From positions 6,944,001-7,008,000 of the forward strand of contig NZ_JADBEF010000001.1 of NCBI RefSeq assembly GCF_014873535.1: DNA of 64,000 bases, given 5' to 3'. Source of the DNA: Nonomuraea africana (lineage in GTDB: Bacteria > Actinomycetota > Actinomycetes > Streptosporangiales > Streptosporangiaceae). Both the position numbers and the translations under genes were made by a program. Under the pieces are notes generated by a model. It saw nothing but the letters and a program-made list of their open reading frames with translations. It had not been told where the DNA came from and made no database searches. Below, piece after piece: positions 8,808 through 16,918 of the stretch (the first letter of the stretch is position 1; each line of letters starts with the position of its first letter).

Positions 8808-8852
8808 ACGTTGTCGTCAGTCTCACCCTATCTACCCCACTCGATTATATGC

Positions 8853-8862
8853 CGAATATTCG
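8853..8862. promoter_or_regulatory. Palindrome CGAATATTCG in the divergent promoter region
   Basis: A perfect 10-bp palindrome lies in the AT-rich gap between the divergent glycosidase and ATP-grasp genes (8808-8918). This is the only AT-rich stretch in the polysaccharide locus, so both promoters probably lie here. No regulator is assigned. Confidence 0.35.
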
Positions 8863-8918
8863 ACCTGTGAATTGCCAGTAAATGTCCCGTATAAGACCTT
8901 GGGGATGGAACGAAAAAT

Positions 8919-10103
8919 ATGCTGGATTCGACGGTGCCCGCGCTGGTTCTGCGGCTCGACGACAACATCTTTCATCACGGGACACTCGGCGCGATTCGCT
9001 CCTTGGGGCGAGCCGGCGTCGAGGTCCACGGACTCATCGAGGGCAGGCACGCGCCCGCTTCACGGTCGAAGTACCTCGCCCACATGCACACCTGGCCGAA
9101 CGGCAGGGACTTCGTGGAGACGCTGACCGCCGTCGCCGAGCGGATCGGCCGGAGGGCGGTGCTGATCCCGATGGACGACGAGGGCGCCATCGCCGTCGCC
9201 GAGCGCTCCGCCGAGCTGCGACCGCACTTCCTGCTGCCCGACCAGGCGCCCGAGCTGCCGCGCACGCTGGCCGACAAGGCCAGGCTCGCCACCGTGTGCG
9301 CGGCGCTCGGCATCGCGCAGCCCGAGACGCGCGTCGTCACCACCGAGCGGGAGGTCGCGGCGGCCGTCGCCGACCTCGGTCTCCCGGTGGTGGCCAAGTG
9401 GGCGCGGCCGTGGCTGCTCCCCCGCGCGCCGGGACTGCGCAACACCAGCCTGGTGCGCCGCCCCGAGCAGGCCGTCCAACTGCTCGGCAGGGGCGGCGGC
9501 AGCACCCTGCTCCTGCAGCGTTTCGTGCCGGGAGACGCGGACTCCGACTGGTTCTTCCACGGCTACTACGACCAGGATTCGGCGTGCCTGTTCGGCGGCA
9601 CCGGGCGTAAGGAACGTGCCTATCCGTCGGGCGCGGGGCTCACGACGTACGGCAGGTCCCTGCCCAATCCCGCCATCGAGAAAACGGCCCACACGATTGC
9701 GGCCACACTCGGCTACCGCGGCATTCTCGACCTGGATTTCCGCTACGACGCGGCGGTGGACGCCTATTGCCTTCTCGATTTCAACCCGCGACTCGGCGCG
9801 CAGTTCCGGTTGTTCAGCGACGAGCGCGGCCTCGATCTGGTCCGGACCATGCACCTGCACCTGACGGGAAAGTGGAACACCACTGCCCGCACGGTCTACG
9901 GACGCACTTTTCTGGTCGAGAACTACGACGTTTTTCCCGCGCTCCGGATCGGGCGGGAACGCACCTGTACGGGATGGCTGCGCGCGATGCGCGGGGCCGA
10001 CGAACTGGCGTGGCTCTCGGCAGACGATTACTGGCCTTTCGTGGCGATGACCGGACAGACGATAAAGCGTGGCTTTACTCGCCTGGCGCGCCGCCGGAAA
10101 TAG
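8919..10103 (+). CDS. ATP-grasp ligase (carboxylate-amine ligase-like)
   Basis: A 394-residue protein of the ATP-grasp superfamily. A Rossmann-like N-terminal part has PALVLRLDDNIFHHGTLGAIRSLGRAGVEV. The central ADKARLATVCAALGIAQPETRVV and GLPVVAKWARPWL segments fit the ATP-grasp N-lobe, and the metal site near residue 290 reads DLDFRYD...YCLLDFNPRLGAQF. Such enzymes join a carboxylate to an amine or thiol via an acyl phosphate. The substrate is unknown; amino-acid or peptide decoration of a glycan is possible from context. ATG 8919 has only a weak GGA upstream. A 32-nt gap separates it from the FAD protein, so the two are probably co-transcribed. Confidence 0.8.
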   Translation: MLDSTVPALVLRLDDNIFHHGTLGAIRSLGRAGVEVHGLIEGRHAPASRSKYLAHMHTWPNGRDFVETLTAVAERIGRRAVLIPMDDEGAIAVAERSAELRPHFLLPDQAPELPRTLADKARLATVCAALGIAQPETRVVTTEREVAAAVADLGLPVVAKWARPWLLPRAPGLRNTSLVRRPEQAVQLLGRGGGSTLLLQRFVPGDADSDWFFHGYYDQDSACLFGGTGRKERAYPSGAGLTTYGRSLPNPAIEKTAHTIAATLGYRGILDLDFRYDAAVDAYCLLDFNPRLGAQFRLFSDERGLDLVRTMHLHLTGKWNTTARTVYGRTFLVENYDVFPALRIGRERTCTGWLRAMRGADELAWLSADDYWPFVAMTGQTIKRGFTRLARRRK

Positions 10104-10135
10104 GCTTTTGCCACTCACGAATAGGAGGAGAAGTT

Positions 10136-11326
10136 TTGCAGATGCCGGTGATAGACGTGGCAATTGTGGGCGCGGGCCCCTACGGGCTCTCGGTGGCCGC
10201 CCACGCGCTGGCGGCCGGGCTGGACGCTCGGGTCTTCGGCCGTCCCATGCAGGCGTGGGCACAGCACATGCCGCGAGGCATGCTGCTGAAGTCCGAGCCT
10301 TCCGCTTCCCATCTCGGTGACCCCGATCGGCGCTACGGACTCGACGCCTTCCGCCAGTACTCCTACGGCGAGCCCGTCCCCGTGGAGACCTTCGTCGGCT
10401 ACGGCAAGTGGTTCAGCGGCCAGACGGCCAAGAAGGCGCTCGACGAGTCCTCGGTGGTCGCTATCGGCACCGAGGGCGGGCTGTTCGCGGTCACGCTGTC
10501 GTCGGGCGCGTCCGTGCTGGCCAGGACCGTCGTGCTCGCGCTCGGCTTCCTGCCGTTCGCCTACAGGCCTGCCGCGCTCGCCGACCTGCCGCCCGAGGTG
10601 TCGTCCCACAGCAGCGACCACCACGACCTGTCGGCGTTCGCGGGCAGGGACGTGGCGGTCGTGGGCGCGGGCCAGTCCGCGCTCGAGACCGCGACGCTGC
10701 TGATGGAGGCCGGGGCCATGGCCCGTGTCGTCGCCAGGAGCAAGGCGCTGGCCTGGAACGACACACCCGTCGAGCACCGCTCGATGCTGCACCGCATGCT
10801 GGCCCCCAGCTCGGGCCTCGGCACGGGGTGGCCCTCATGGGTGTGGTCGGAGCTGCCGGGCGCCGTCCGTTACCTGCCGAGGGCGGCCAGGAAGCACATC
10901 GTGCGGACCACGCTCGGGCCCGCGGGGTCGTGGTGGCTGAGGGAGCGGTTCGACGGCGCGGTCCCGGTGACGCTGGACGCGCGGGTCGCCGCCGCGGAGC
11001 ACCGCGGCGCCGTACACCTGCACCTGCGCGACGAGGAGGGCAACGTGCGCACGCTCGAGACCGAGCATGTGATCGCGGCGACCGGCTACCAGGTGGACGT
11101 GGGCAGGATCGGCATCCTCGACCCCAGCCTGCGCCGCCGCCTCCGCGCCGGGGGACCCACTCCCCGGCTGACGAGGACCTTCGAAAGTCCGATTAGCGGC
11201 CTTTATCTGGTCGGGCTGGCTTCGGCCGCCACTTTCGGACCTGCCATGCGTTTCGTGTACGGCAGTGACTTCGCCGCGAGAAGAGTAACTCGGGGCCTCC
11301 TCGGACAGGTGCGTAAATCAGGTTGA
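10136..11326 (+). CDS. FAD/NAD(P)-dependent monooxygenase-like flavoprotein
   Basis: A ~396-residue flavoprotein with an N-terminal FAD site DVAIVGAGPYGLSVAAH and a second dinucleotide site DVAVVGAGQSALETA near residue 185. An ATGYQ motif lies towards the C-terminus. This layout resembles lysine/ornithine N-monooxygenases and Baeyer-Villiger-type flavoproteins. A strong GGAGGAG ends at 10130: it is 5 nt from TTG 10136 and 11 nt from ATG 10142, so TTG is preferred by spacing, with ATG a close alternative. Next to an ATP-grasp ligase it could hydroxylate an amine before or after ligation (inference). Substrate unknown. Confidence 0.8.
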   Translation: MQMPVIDVAIVGAGPYGLSVAAHALAAGLDARVFGRPMQAWAQHMPRGMLLKSEPSASHLGDPDRRYGLDAFRQYSYGEPVPVETFVGYGKWFSGQTAKKALDESSVVAIGTEGGLFAVTLSSGASVLARTVVLALGFLPFAYRPAALADLPPEVSSHSSDHHDLSAFAGRDVAVVGAGQSALETATLLMEAGAMARVVARSKALAWNDTPVEHRSMLHRMLAPSSGLGTGWPSWVWSELPGAVRYLPRAARKHIVRTTLGPAGSWWLRERFDGAVPVTLDARVAAAEHRGAVHLHLRDEEGNVRTLETEHVIAATGYQVDVGRIGILDPSLRRRLRAGGPTPRLTRTFESPISGLYLVGLASAATFGPAMRFVYGSDFAARRVTRGLLGQVRKSG

Positions 11327-11418
11327 GCGGGGAGCTTTCCGAGCCTTTGACCGTGTCCAACGGTAAGAGGATCCGGGGTGTGTCGGAAAATAAGCCAAAC
11401 GGTATCTGGGGAGCGAAA

Positions 11419-12723
11419 ATGTATGTTCGTAAAATCCTCACCGGCGTGGCCGCGACGGTCGTCGGGATGGCGGGAGTCGTTCCCATGGCATATGCGGATG
11501 GGCCGCTGACCTTCACGAATTCGGCGACGGAGGCGGTCGGCACGACTCCGTCAGGGGTGACGGTCGTCGTGCGGAAGACGCCGGTCGGCGACACCAAAGT
11601 GGTCTCGGCCGAGGTGTCGCCCGCCGATCCCGCGGCGCTCCCCGACGAGTTCCTCGTCCCGGTGAACGCCAAGGCGGGCGCCGGGATCCTCGACCTCTAC
11701 GAGGACTTCGACGTCAAGCCCAACGGCTGGAGCGACGTCGTCGCGCTGACGTTCACCTTCTCCAGGCCGGTCCGCGACCCGCGCCTGCACGTGTTCGGCA
11801 CGGGCGGCGTGGTGACCGACCTCTCCAAGGACCGGCGTGACGACTACTGGAGCGGCGTGCGCCTGGTGGGCGGGACGCCCTCCACCCCCACCTTCAGCAA
11901 GGTGGCGGGCTTCCCCGGCTACCGGGTCACGAGGACCACGATCGCGCCCGAGCGGGTCCACTCGGCGACGACCACGACCTGCGGCGTGGTCTACACCTGC
12001 GGCACCGTCCAGGTGAACGGCACGCTCAACTCGTTCACGATCATGCTGCGCGCCCGCGACGTCCGCCGCGGCGGCGAGGCGGGCACCTCGCAGATGTGGG
12101 GCGCCTTCAAGCTGTCCCTCTACGAGGACGACTCCGACGCGCCCGCCTCCTACGGCGCCGCGTCGCACATCCTCACCGACACCTCCCTCGGCAGGGACGT
12201 GACCCCCGACCACACCGACACCGACAGCTTCACCCCGCGCACGCTTCGGGTGGGCGCCGACGCCGACGACGCGCTCGAGGCGGAAGGCCCCGCGCCTCTG
12301 GCGGGCAACGCCAGTACGTACTCGCTGGACGTCCCCGTCCGGGCGGGTTCGGCTTCGTCGCTGGGCGGCTGGATCGACTTCGACCGCAACGGCAGTTTCG
12401 ACGCCGGTGAGCGGGCGCAGGCCCAGGTGGAGGCAGGAGCCTCGAGCGGCACGCTGACCTGGACCGTTCCAAAGACCGTCCGGCCGGGAGCCACGTGGCT
12501 GCGGCTGCGCGCCGCCGCGACCGCCGACGGCGTGGAACGGCCGACGGGCTGGGCCGACAGCGGTGAGGTCGAGGACTACCCGATCACGCTCGCGCAGCGC
12601 ATGGCGACCGTCGCACCCCCGGCCGTCCAGCGCGACAAGCCCTCGGTGCGGACGGACAAGAGCGACAAGAGGGAAGGGCGGATGTACCGCCGCTGGATCA
12701 GGCAGTACAGGAACTTCAGGTAA
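11419..12723 (+). CDS. Secreted GEVED-domain protein
   Basis: A 434-residue exported protein. Start ATG 11419 follows GGGGAGC at good spacing and gives a signal peptide ending VPMAYADG. A ~230-residue N-terminal region unlike any family I recognise contains a likely disulphide pair (TTCGVVYTCGT). A GEVED domain follows, with GWIDFDRNGSFDAGERAQ (Ca-binding-like Asp/Asn) and the hallmark DSGEVEDYPI near residue 385. The protein ends in a Lys/Arg-rich tail (YRRWIRQYRNFR). GEVED domains occur in large surface adhesins. It may be a surface protein that uses the polysaccharide made by the upstream genes (inference). A strong terminator follows. Confidence 0.8.
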   Translation: MYVRKILTGVAATVVGMAGVVPMAYADGPLTFTNSATEAVGTTPSGVTVVVRKTPVGDTKVVSAEVSPADPAALPDEFLVPVNAKAGAGILDLYEDFDVKPNGWSDVVALTFTFSRPVRDPRLHVFGTGGVVTDLSKDRRDDYWSGVRLVGGTPSTPTFSKVAGFPGYRVTRTTIAPERVHSATTTTCGVVYTCGTVQVNGTLNSFTIMLRARDVRRGGEAGTSQMWGAFKLSLYEDDSDAPASYGAASHILTDTSLGRDVTPDHTDTDSFTPRTLRVGADADDALEAEGPAPLAGNASTYSLDVPVRAGSASSLGGWIDFDRNGSFDAGERAQAQVEAGASSGTLTWTVPKTVRPGATWLRLRAAATADGVERPTGWADSGEVEDYPITLAQRMATVAPPAVQRDKPSVRTDKSDKREGRMYRRWIRQYRNFR

Positions 12724-12738
12724 CCGACGTTCCCCTGA

Positions 12739-12773
12739 GGCCACCGCCGGTGACACGCCGGCGGTGGCCTTTT
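12739..12773 (+). terminator. Rho-independent terminator after the GEVED gene
   Basis: A perfect 12-bp stem (GGCCACCGCCGG / CCGGCGGTGGCC) with a 7-nt loop is followed by TTTT. It closes the polysaccharide/GEVED transcription unit, 15 nt after the stop codon. Confidence 0.85.
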
Positions 12774-12855
12774 CGGCGTCGAGGAAAATGAGTTGTCCAA
12801 CGGAGAAGGATCTCCCTAGGGTCCTGATCGCGCCCTCGACCCGACAAGGCCTCCG

Positions 12856-14055
12856 TTGTCACGACGCCCCCTCCCCCTGCCGTTGCTCGTCCTGCTCGCG
12901 GGCACCTTCCTGTCCACCCTTGGGGACGGCGTCGCCACCCTCTCGCTCGTGCTGGAGGCGGCGAGGACCGGGCCGACCTGGTGGGTCACCGAGGTCTACC
13001 TCGCCGAACTCCTCCCGCCGCTGCTGCTCGCTCCCCTGCTGGGGGTCCTCGTCGACCGGACGAACGCGAAACGGATCTGGCTCGCGGCGGTTCTCGTCCA
13101 GGCCGTTCTCTTCGCCGGGGCCGCCGCCACCCCCTTCTTCCACGCCCAGGTGCTCATGCTGTCCCTCGCGAACGTCTTCGCGGTGGCCTCCTCGGCGGCG
13201 GGCTTCAAGCTCGTTCCAGCCGTCGCGGGTACGGCAGGCATGGAGCGGGCCAACAGCGGGCTGACCGCGGCGATGTCCCTGTCCACACTGATCGGCCCCG
13301 GCCTCGGCGCCGCCCTCTTCACCGCGGTCGGCAACGCCTGGCTGCTCGGCTTCAACGCGGCGACCTTCGTCGTGGTGTCCCTCGTCATCTGGGGCGTGGT
13401 CCCCGGCGACAGGGACGAGCGCATGTCCCTGAGCACCAGCCCCTTCACCGGCGCCCTCGACGGCCTGAAGGTCATGTGGAACTCGCCGGTCATCCGCCCG
13501 CTCCTGCCCATCCTCGCCGCGGTGATCTTCGCGACGTCCATCGAGGGTGTCGCCGGGGTCTTCTACCTGCGCGAGATCACCAGCAGCGACACCCTCTACG
13601 GCTTCCTGCTGTCGGCATGGGCCCTCGGCGCCCTGCCCGGCTCCCTCATCGGCGCGTGGGAGAGTGTGGGCAGGCGGCATCTCGCCATGGTGCTCGGCGG
13701 CGCCGCCCTCATGGGGAGCGCGCTGCTGGTCGAAGGGCTCGTCCCAGTCGCGGTCGTCATCGCCGTCGCTTTCGTGGCCGGCGGCTTCGGCAACGGCGCG
13801 CACAACGTCGGCGTCCGCAACGTGGTGCATCACCACGTCCCCGCCGAGATGCAGGGGCGGGCGTGGGCGTACTTCCGGGTGCTGGTCAACACCTGCGTCG
13901 CGCTCGGGTTCCTCCTCGGAACGCCCGGGGTCGTCTTCGACGCCCGAACGGCGATCCTCAGCTCCGGCGCGCTCGCGCTCCTGGCGACCGCCTTCGCGGT
14001 CTGGCGCCTGCGGAGGGCGGGTCTCCTCCGCCGAGCTCCTGCGACCGTCGCGTGA
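12856..14055 (+). CDS. MFS transporter
   Basis: A 399-residue major facilitator with about 12 hydrophobic segments. It starts PLPLLVLLAGTFLSTLGDGVATLSLVLEA and has the loop 2-3 motif GVLVDRTNAKRIW, typical of macrolide-efflux-type MFS proteins (MFS_3/TMEM175-like group). It probably exports a small molecule by proton antiport. The start used is TTG 12856, which directly precedes the usual SRRPLPLPLLVLLAG opening; the ribosome-binding site is weak. The gene stands alone between a terminator and a gene remnant. The substrate cannot be inferred. Confidence 0.85.
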   Translation: MSRRPLPLPLLVLLAGTFLSTLGDGVATLSLVLEAARTGPTWWVTEVYLAELLPPLLLAPLLGVLVDRTNAKRIWLAAVLVQAVLFAGAAATPFFHAQVLMLSLANVFAVASSAAGFKLVPAVAGTAGMERANSGLTAAMSLSTLIGPGLGAALFTAVGNAWLLGFNAATFVVVSLVIWGVVPGDRDERMSLSTSPFTGALDGLKVMWNSPVIRPLLPILAAVIFATSIEGVAGVFYLREITSSDTLYGFLLSAWALGALPGSLIGAWESVGRRHLAMVLGGAALMGSALLVEGLVPVAVVIAVAFVAGGFGNGAHNVGVRNVVHHHVPAEMQGRAWAYFRVLVNTCVALGFLLGTPGVVFDARTAILSSGALALLATAFAVWRLRRAGLLRRAPATVA

Positions 14056-14089
14056 CCGCGCCCTGGCTCAGGACCGGGCCGGCAGGGGG

Positions 14090-14419
14090 CCCAACGCTCG
14101 GGTACCGTCTCGCCGGCGCCGGGAAGCGCCCACAGCCGCTGTCCCGCGGCGCGGCCGGCAACCATGATCTTGCCCTGCAGCCAGAGGAACGTCAGCATCC
14201 GCTCGACGTTGCGGCTGGCGGTCCAGCCGGTGGAGCGCCAGTCCTCCATCGCGCAGTCCTCGAAGGCGTCGGTGGGCAGGGGGACGCCCTCGCCGAGGCG
14301 ATGCAACACGTGCTGCGCAGCCGGTCGTTGGCCTCCATCCAGGACCTTGTGTACGACCGGTTCGGCGGCGGGTAGGCGTCCATGGTCACCCGGTGCAGCG
14401 GGCAGTCCTCGGTGAGCAC
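14090..14419 (-). pseudogene. Remnant of a YcaQ/AlkZ-like winged-helix DNA glycosylase gene
   Basis: Two minus-strand frames together read as the middle of a YcaQ/AlkZ-type (winged-helix, DUF1006) protein. The first, from 14419, gives LTEDCPLHRVTMDAYPP...WMEANDRLR. After a frameshift near 14315 the second gives HVLHRLGEGVPLPTDAFED...WRSTGWTASRNVERMLTFLWLQGKIMVAGR. The family's N-terminal ~80 residues and its C-terminal half are missing. A GTG with AAAGGAG sits at the 5' edge, so a short peptide could still be made. Intact relatives unhook DNA crosslinks or remove alkylated bases. This copy cannot be functional. Confidence 0.7.
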
Positions 14420-14434
14420 GAGACTCCTTTGTCG

Positions 14435-15181
14435 CTAGGTGGACGGCGTGACGGGGCCGTGCAGGCGGACGCCCTCGGCGGCGAGCCGCTCCTCGTAGGC
14501 CCCCGCCAGGTCGCGCAGCGCCGTCCCGCCGTCCCCCCGATAGGCGGGGCCGTGCATGAGGCAGAGCGCGCTCGGTTCCAGGTCGGCCAGCGCGCGCATG
14601 GTGGGGCCGGTGCCAGGGGTCAGGCACGTGGCGCCGTAGGTGTCCTCCGCGGCCAGGGCCGGGCTGACGATCTCCTTCTCGGTGACGGCGGGAGCCTCGC
14701 CCATCGAGGTGAACAGGTCACCGCAGAGCAGCGTGCCCGTGGACTCCTCGAAGAACAGGCCCGCGTCCCAGCCGTGCGGCACGTGCGGAGTCTCGATCCG
14801 CCGCACCCGCTTGCCGCCCAGGTCCATGACCTCGCCGTCCGCCAGCGGCCTGGGCGGCCGGTCCGCCAGGTCGTTCACGGACACGAGGCAGCCCACGAGG
14901 CCGTGCGCGATCTGGGCGTTGGGCGCGGCGGCCAGCCAGGAGTTCATCGATCCGCACTCGTCGGCCTCGACGTGCCCGAAGGTGATCCAGCGCAGCCGCT
15001 CGACCGGCACCACGCGCTCCACCGCCGCCGACACCGACGGGAACAGCGCCCGCAGGCCGGTGTGGAACAGCAGTGGCTCCTCGGCATTGACGAGGTATTG
15101 ATTGAACATAATTCCGGCGTCAGGAATAAACGTCGACAACCGGTAGATATCGGGCGCGACCTCGGTAACGGTGGTGTCCAT
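14435..15181 (-). CDS. MBL-fold (flavodiiron-type) metallo-hydrolase
   Basis: A 248-residue metallo-beta-lactamase-fold protein. It shows TFGHVEADECGSMNSWL near residue 68, matching the H-x-E-x-D-x(2)G di-iron motif of flavodiiron proteins rather than the HxHxDH of hydrolases. Later residues TPHVPHGWDAGLFFEE and LLCGDLFTS supply the remaining metal ligands, and LCLMHGPAY near the end the last His. There is no flavodoxin domain, so it may be a stand-alone oxygen-binding or oxidoreductase module. The start has GGGGGGAGCAGG upstream. It lies just upstream of the glycosylase remnant. Confidence 0.8.
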   Translation of the reverse strand: MDTTVTEVAPDIYRLSTFIPDAGIMFNQYLVNAEEPLLFHTGLRALFPSVSAAVERVVPVERLRWITFGHVEADECGSMNSWLAAAPNAQIAHGLVGCLVSVNDLADRPPRPLADGEVMDLGGKRVRRIETPHVPHGWDAGLFFEESTGTLLCGDLFTSMGEAPAVTEKEIVSPALAAEDTYGATCLTPGTGPTMRALADLEPSALCLMHGPAYRGDGGTALRDLAGAYEERLAAEGVRLHGPVTPST

Positions 15182-15323
15182 CCTGCTCCCCCCTCGGAGC
15201 GCTTTCCCCGTTCTGCCATCGTCTCACGCCAGGGTCTTTCGACAATAAATCTGAACCTTTACCGCAATTGGTGCGTCACACCCTGGCAAACCCCCTGTTA
15301 CTCCTGAGGTTGGAGAGAACGAA

Positions 15324-16133
15324 GTGGCGCTAGGACGCACAGTCATAGCCGTGGTCATGTCGGTGACCGCCGCGCTCAGCGTTGAAGGGGCCGCGGCCCA
15401 CGTGGAACCCCGCCCCGCCGCGAACGCCCCCAGCACCACCGCAGCAGCCGCGCCCGTCGCCGTGGTCACTCCCGCAGCGGTCCCCACCACCCGCGTCGCC
15501 GAGGACGAGGAGGAGGCCGAGTGCGTCCGCGTCAAGGGCGCCATGGCGTGCGTGGGGCCGGACGCGAGCGACAGACCGGGAATCACGATCGAGGACACGA
15601 GGAACGACCGGCTCCACCCCGCGGTCGAGTACTACCTGAACGGCTACCTGGGCACGAAGTACGTCATACACAATCTCGCGCGCGAGGGCGAGATCAAGGG
15701 CAGCCGCGAGATCGGCAAGACCGTCACGTTCAGGGCCGCGGTGTACAACGGCAGCGAGCTGATCAAGGTGAGCCGCTGGAAGACGGTTCGCGACGTCACC
15801 AAGTACCCCGTCAAGCGAGAGACCAGCGTGACCCCGGCCACCGCACAGGCCAGGTCCAAGGTCTGCACCTCGACGAAGGGCGCGGCGAGCATCTGCTTCG
15901 GCGGTGGGAAGAACACGTTCGTCTTCGCGTGTGACACGGGCGCTGACACGCACCAGGCGCGGGCGGAGTACTTCGTGGACGGCGACCCGACGGCGCGGTT
16001 CGAGATCCACCAGCTGGCGGGGCTGAACACCTGCGGCAAGGCCCAGCACGGCGAGCTGCGGGTGAGCATGTACCGCGCTTCGGTGTTCGACGGCGAGGAC
16101 GAGGTCGCCACCAGGCTGTACCGGTACAACTAG
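15324..16133 (+). CDS. Secreted protein of unknown function with two repeated cysteine motifs
   Basis: A 269-residue exported protein. Start GTG 15324 follows GGAGAG, and a signal peptide ends near GAAAHVEP. A Pro/Thr/Ala-rich linker (residues 32-60) and an acidic DEEEAE run follow. Two similar modules come next: each has a Cys pair (ECVRVKGAMACVGP; KVCTSTKGAASICFGG), then AEYFVDG or EYYLNG and a V/I-H segment, ending in (V/A)xVYNG/VFDG. This suggests a duplicated beta-sandwich domain with one disulphide each. I do not recognise the family. A strong terminator follows, so the gene is monocistronic. Confidence 0.75.
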   Translation: MALGRTVIAVVMSVTAALSVEGAAAHVEPRPAANAPSTTAAAAPVAVVTPAAVPTTRVAEDEEEAECVRVKGAMACVGPDASDRPGITIEDTRNDRLHPAVEYYLNGYLGTKYVIHNLAREGEIKGSREIGKTVTFRAAVYNGSELIKVSRWKTVRDVTKYPVKRETSVTPATAQARSKVCTSTKGAASICFGGGKNTFVFACDTGADTHQARAEYFVDGDPTARFEIHQLAGLNTCGKAQHGELRVSMYRASVFDGEDEVATRLYRYN

Positions 16134-16144
16134 TCGTTCGTGAA

Positions 16145-16176
16145 GGCCACCGTCCGTTCAGGACGGTGGCCTCTTA
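16145..16176 (+). terminator. Rho-independent terminator
   Basis: A perfect 11-bp stem (GGCCACCGTCC / GGACGGTGGCC) with a GTTCA loop and a short T/C run. It ends the 15324-16133 gene and could also stop the minus-strand genes arriving from the right. Confidence 0.85.
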
Positions 16177-16446
16177 CGAACAGATGTTCCACACCCTGTG
16201 CACAACCCTGTGGACAACCGACGCGGCGCCCCTAGGCAAGATCGCGCAGGGCCGCCGCCGCCTGCCTGCGGACCCGCCTCGTCCGGCCCCGGCCTGGCCG
16301 ATGCCGTCCTCGATCGCGACCCGGTAGAGCGCCCAGCGTTCGTGTTCGTCCCGTAAGTCGCCGGGCTGACCGTCTTGGAGCCGCGCGAGCTCGACCAGCC
16401 TGCCCCGCAGATCCTCGCTGATGTCCTTGTGCTCAACCACACCCAT
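16174..16446 (-). CDS. Small hypothetical protein
   Basis: A 90-residue protein beginning GVVEHKDISEDLRGRLVELARLQDGQPGDLRDEHERWALYRVAIEDGIG. The N-terminal 55 residues look like a genuine charged helical protein. The last 30 (Arg-rich, then VVHRVVHRVW) run into the terminator and look unselected, so the original stop may have been lost. Start ATG 16446 overlaps the end of the lipoprotein gene upstream, suggesting an operon. Function unknown. Confidence 0.5.
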   Translation of the reverse strand: MGVVEHKDISEDLRGRLVELARLQDGQPGDLRDEHERWALYRVAIEDGIGQAGAGRGGSAGRRRRPCAILPRGAASVVHRVVHRVWNICS

Positions 16447-16882
16447 AACCGCCACTGTCCCAGCAACCGTCGAGCACGACGGCGCTGATCTCCACGTTCG
16501 ACTCGATCGACACCCCGAACACGCGATCTCCGATCCGCTTGGCCAGGTCGTAGGCGTTGGCCGCGTCGACCTCCAGGTCTGCGGACCATCCCGCCGCCAC
16601 GAACCTGGCGCGAAGGTCCTCCTCTTCCTTCAGCTCGACGAACACCCAAGCCCCGTAGGTGGAGGAATCGCAGTCGTTCACACCCCCGATGGACAGGATC
16701 TGACTCGCCGGCGGAAGCGCAGGGCTGATCGCCTCGCGAACCATCGCGTTCACCCGGTCCGCGCGCCGCTCACACAGCTCGCGGCCGCCGCCGAGCATCC
16801 CCCACACCTGGCAGCCGGCGAGCGTGGCGCTCAGCAGGAGGAGAACCACGGCCGCGCGGACGTTCCTCAGTAACTCGTCCAC
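16433..16882 (-). CDS. Predicted lipoprotein
   Basis: A 149-residue protein with a lipoprotein signal: hydrophobic AAVVLLLLSATLAGC, with the lipobox L-A-G-C near residue 24. The mature part has further cysteines (RELCERRADRVN, NDCDSS, LDGCWDSGGYGCG) and is otherwise soluble. It is likely anchored outside the membrane. GTG 16882 with AGG seven bases upstream is preferred; GTG 16897 is an alternative. It is not a family I recognise. It lies between the DUF5937 regulator and the small hypothetical gene. Confidence 0.65.
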   Translation of the reverse strand: MDELLRNVRAAVVLLLLSATLAGCQVWGMLGGGRELCERRADRVNAMVREAISPALPPASQILSIGGVNDCDSSTYGAWVFVELKEEEDLRARFVAAGWSADLEVDAANAYDLAKRIGDRVFGVSIESNVEISAVVLDGCWDSGGYGCG

Positions 16883-16918
16883 GTCATGCCTCAGCACCGG
16901 TTTCGCTCACCGAGCCAG

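Noticed and set aside
8919..11326. ATP-grasp plus N-monooxygenase-like genes as a siderophore cluster
   Set aside because: No NRPS or IucA/IucC synthetase, siderophore transporter or iron-box is visible; the glycan context is stronger.
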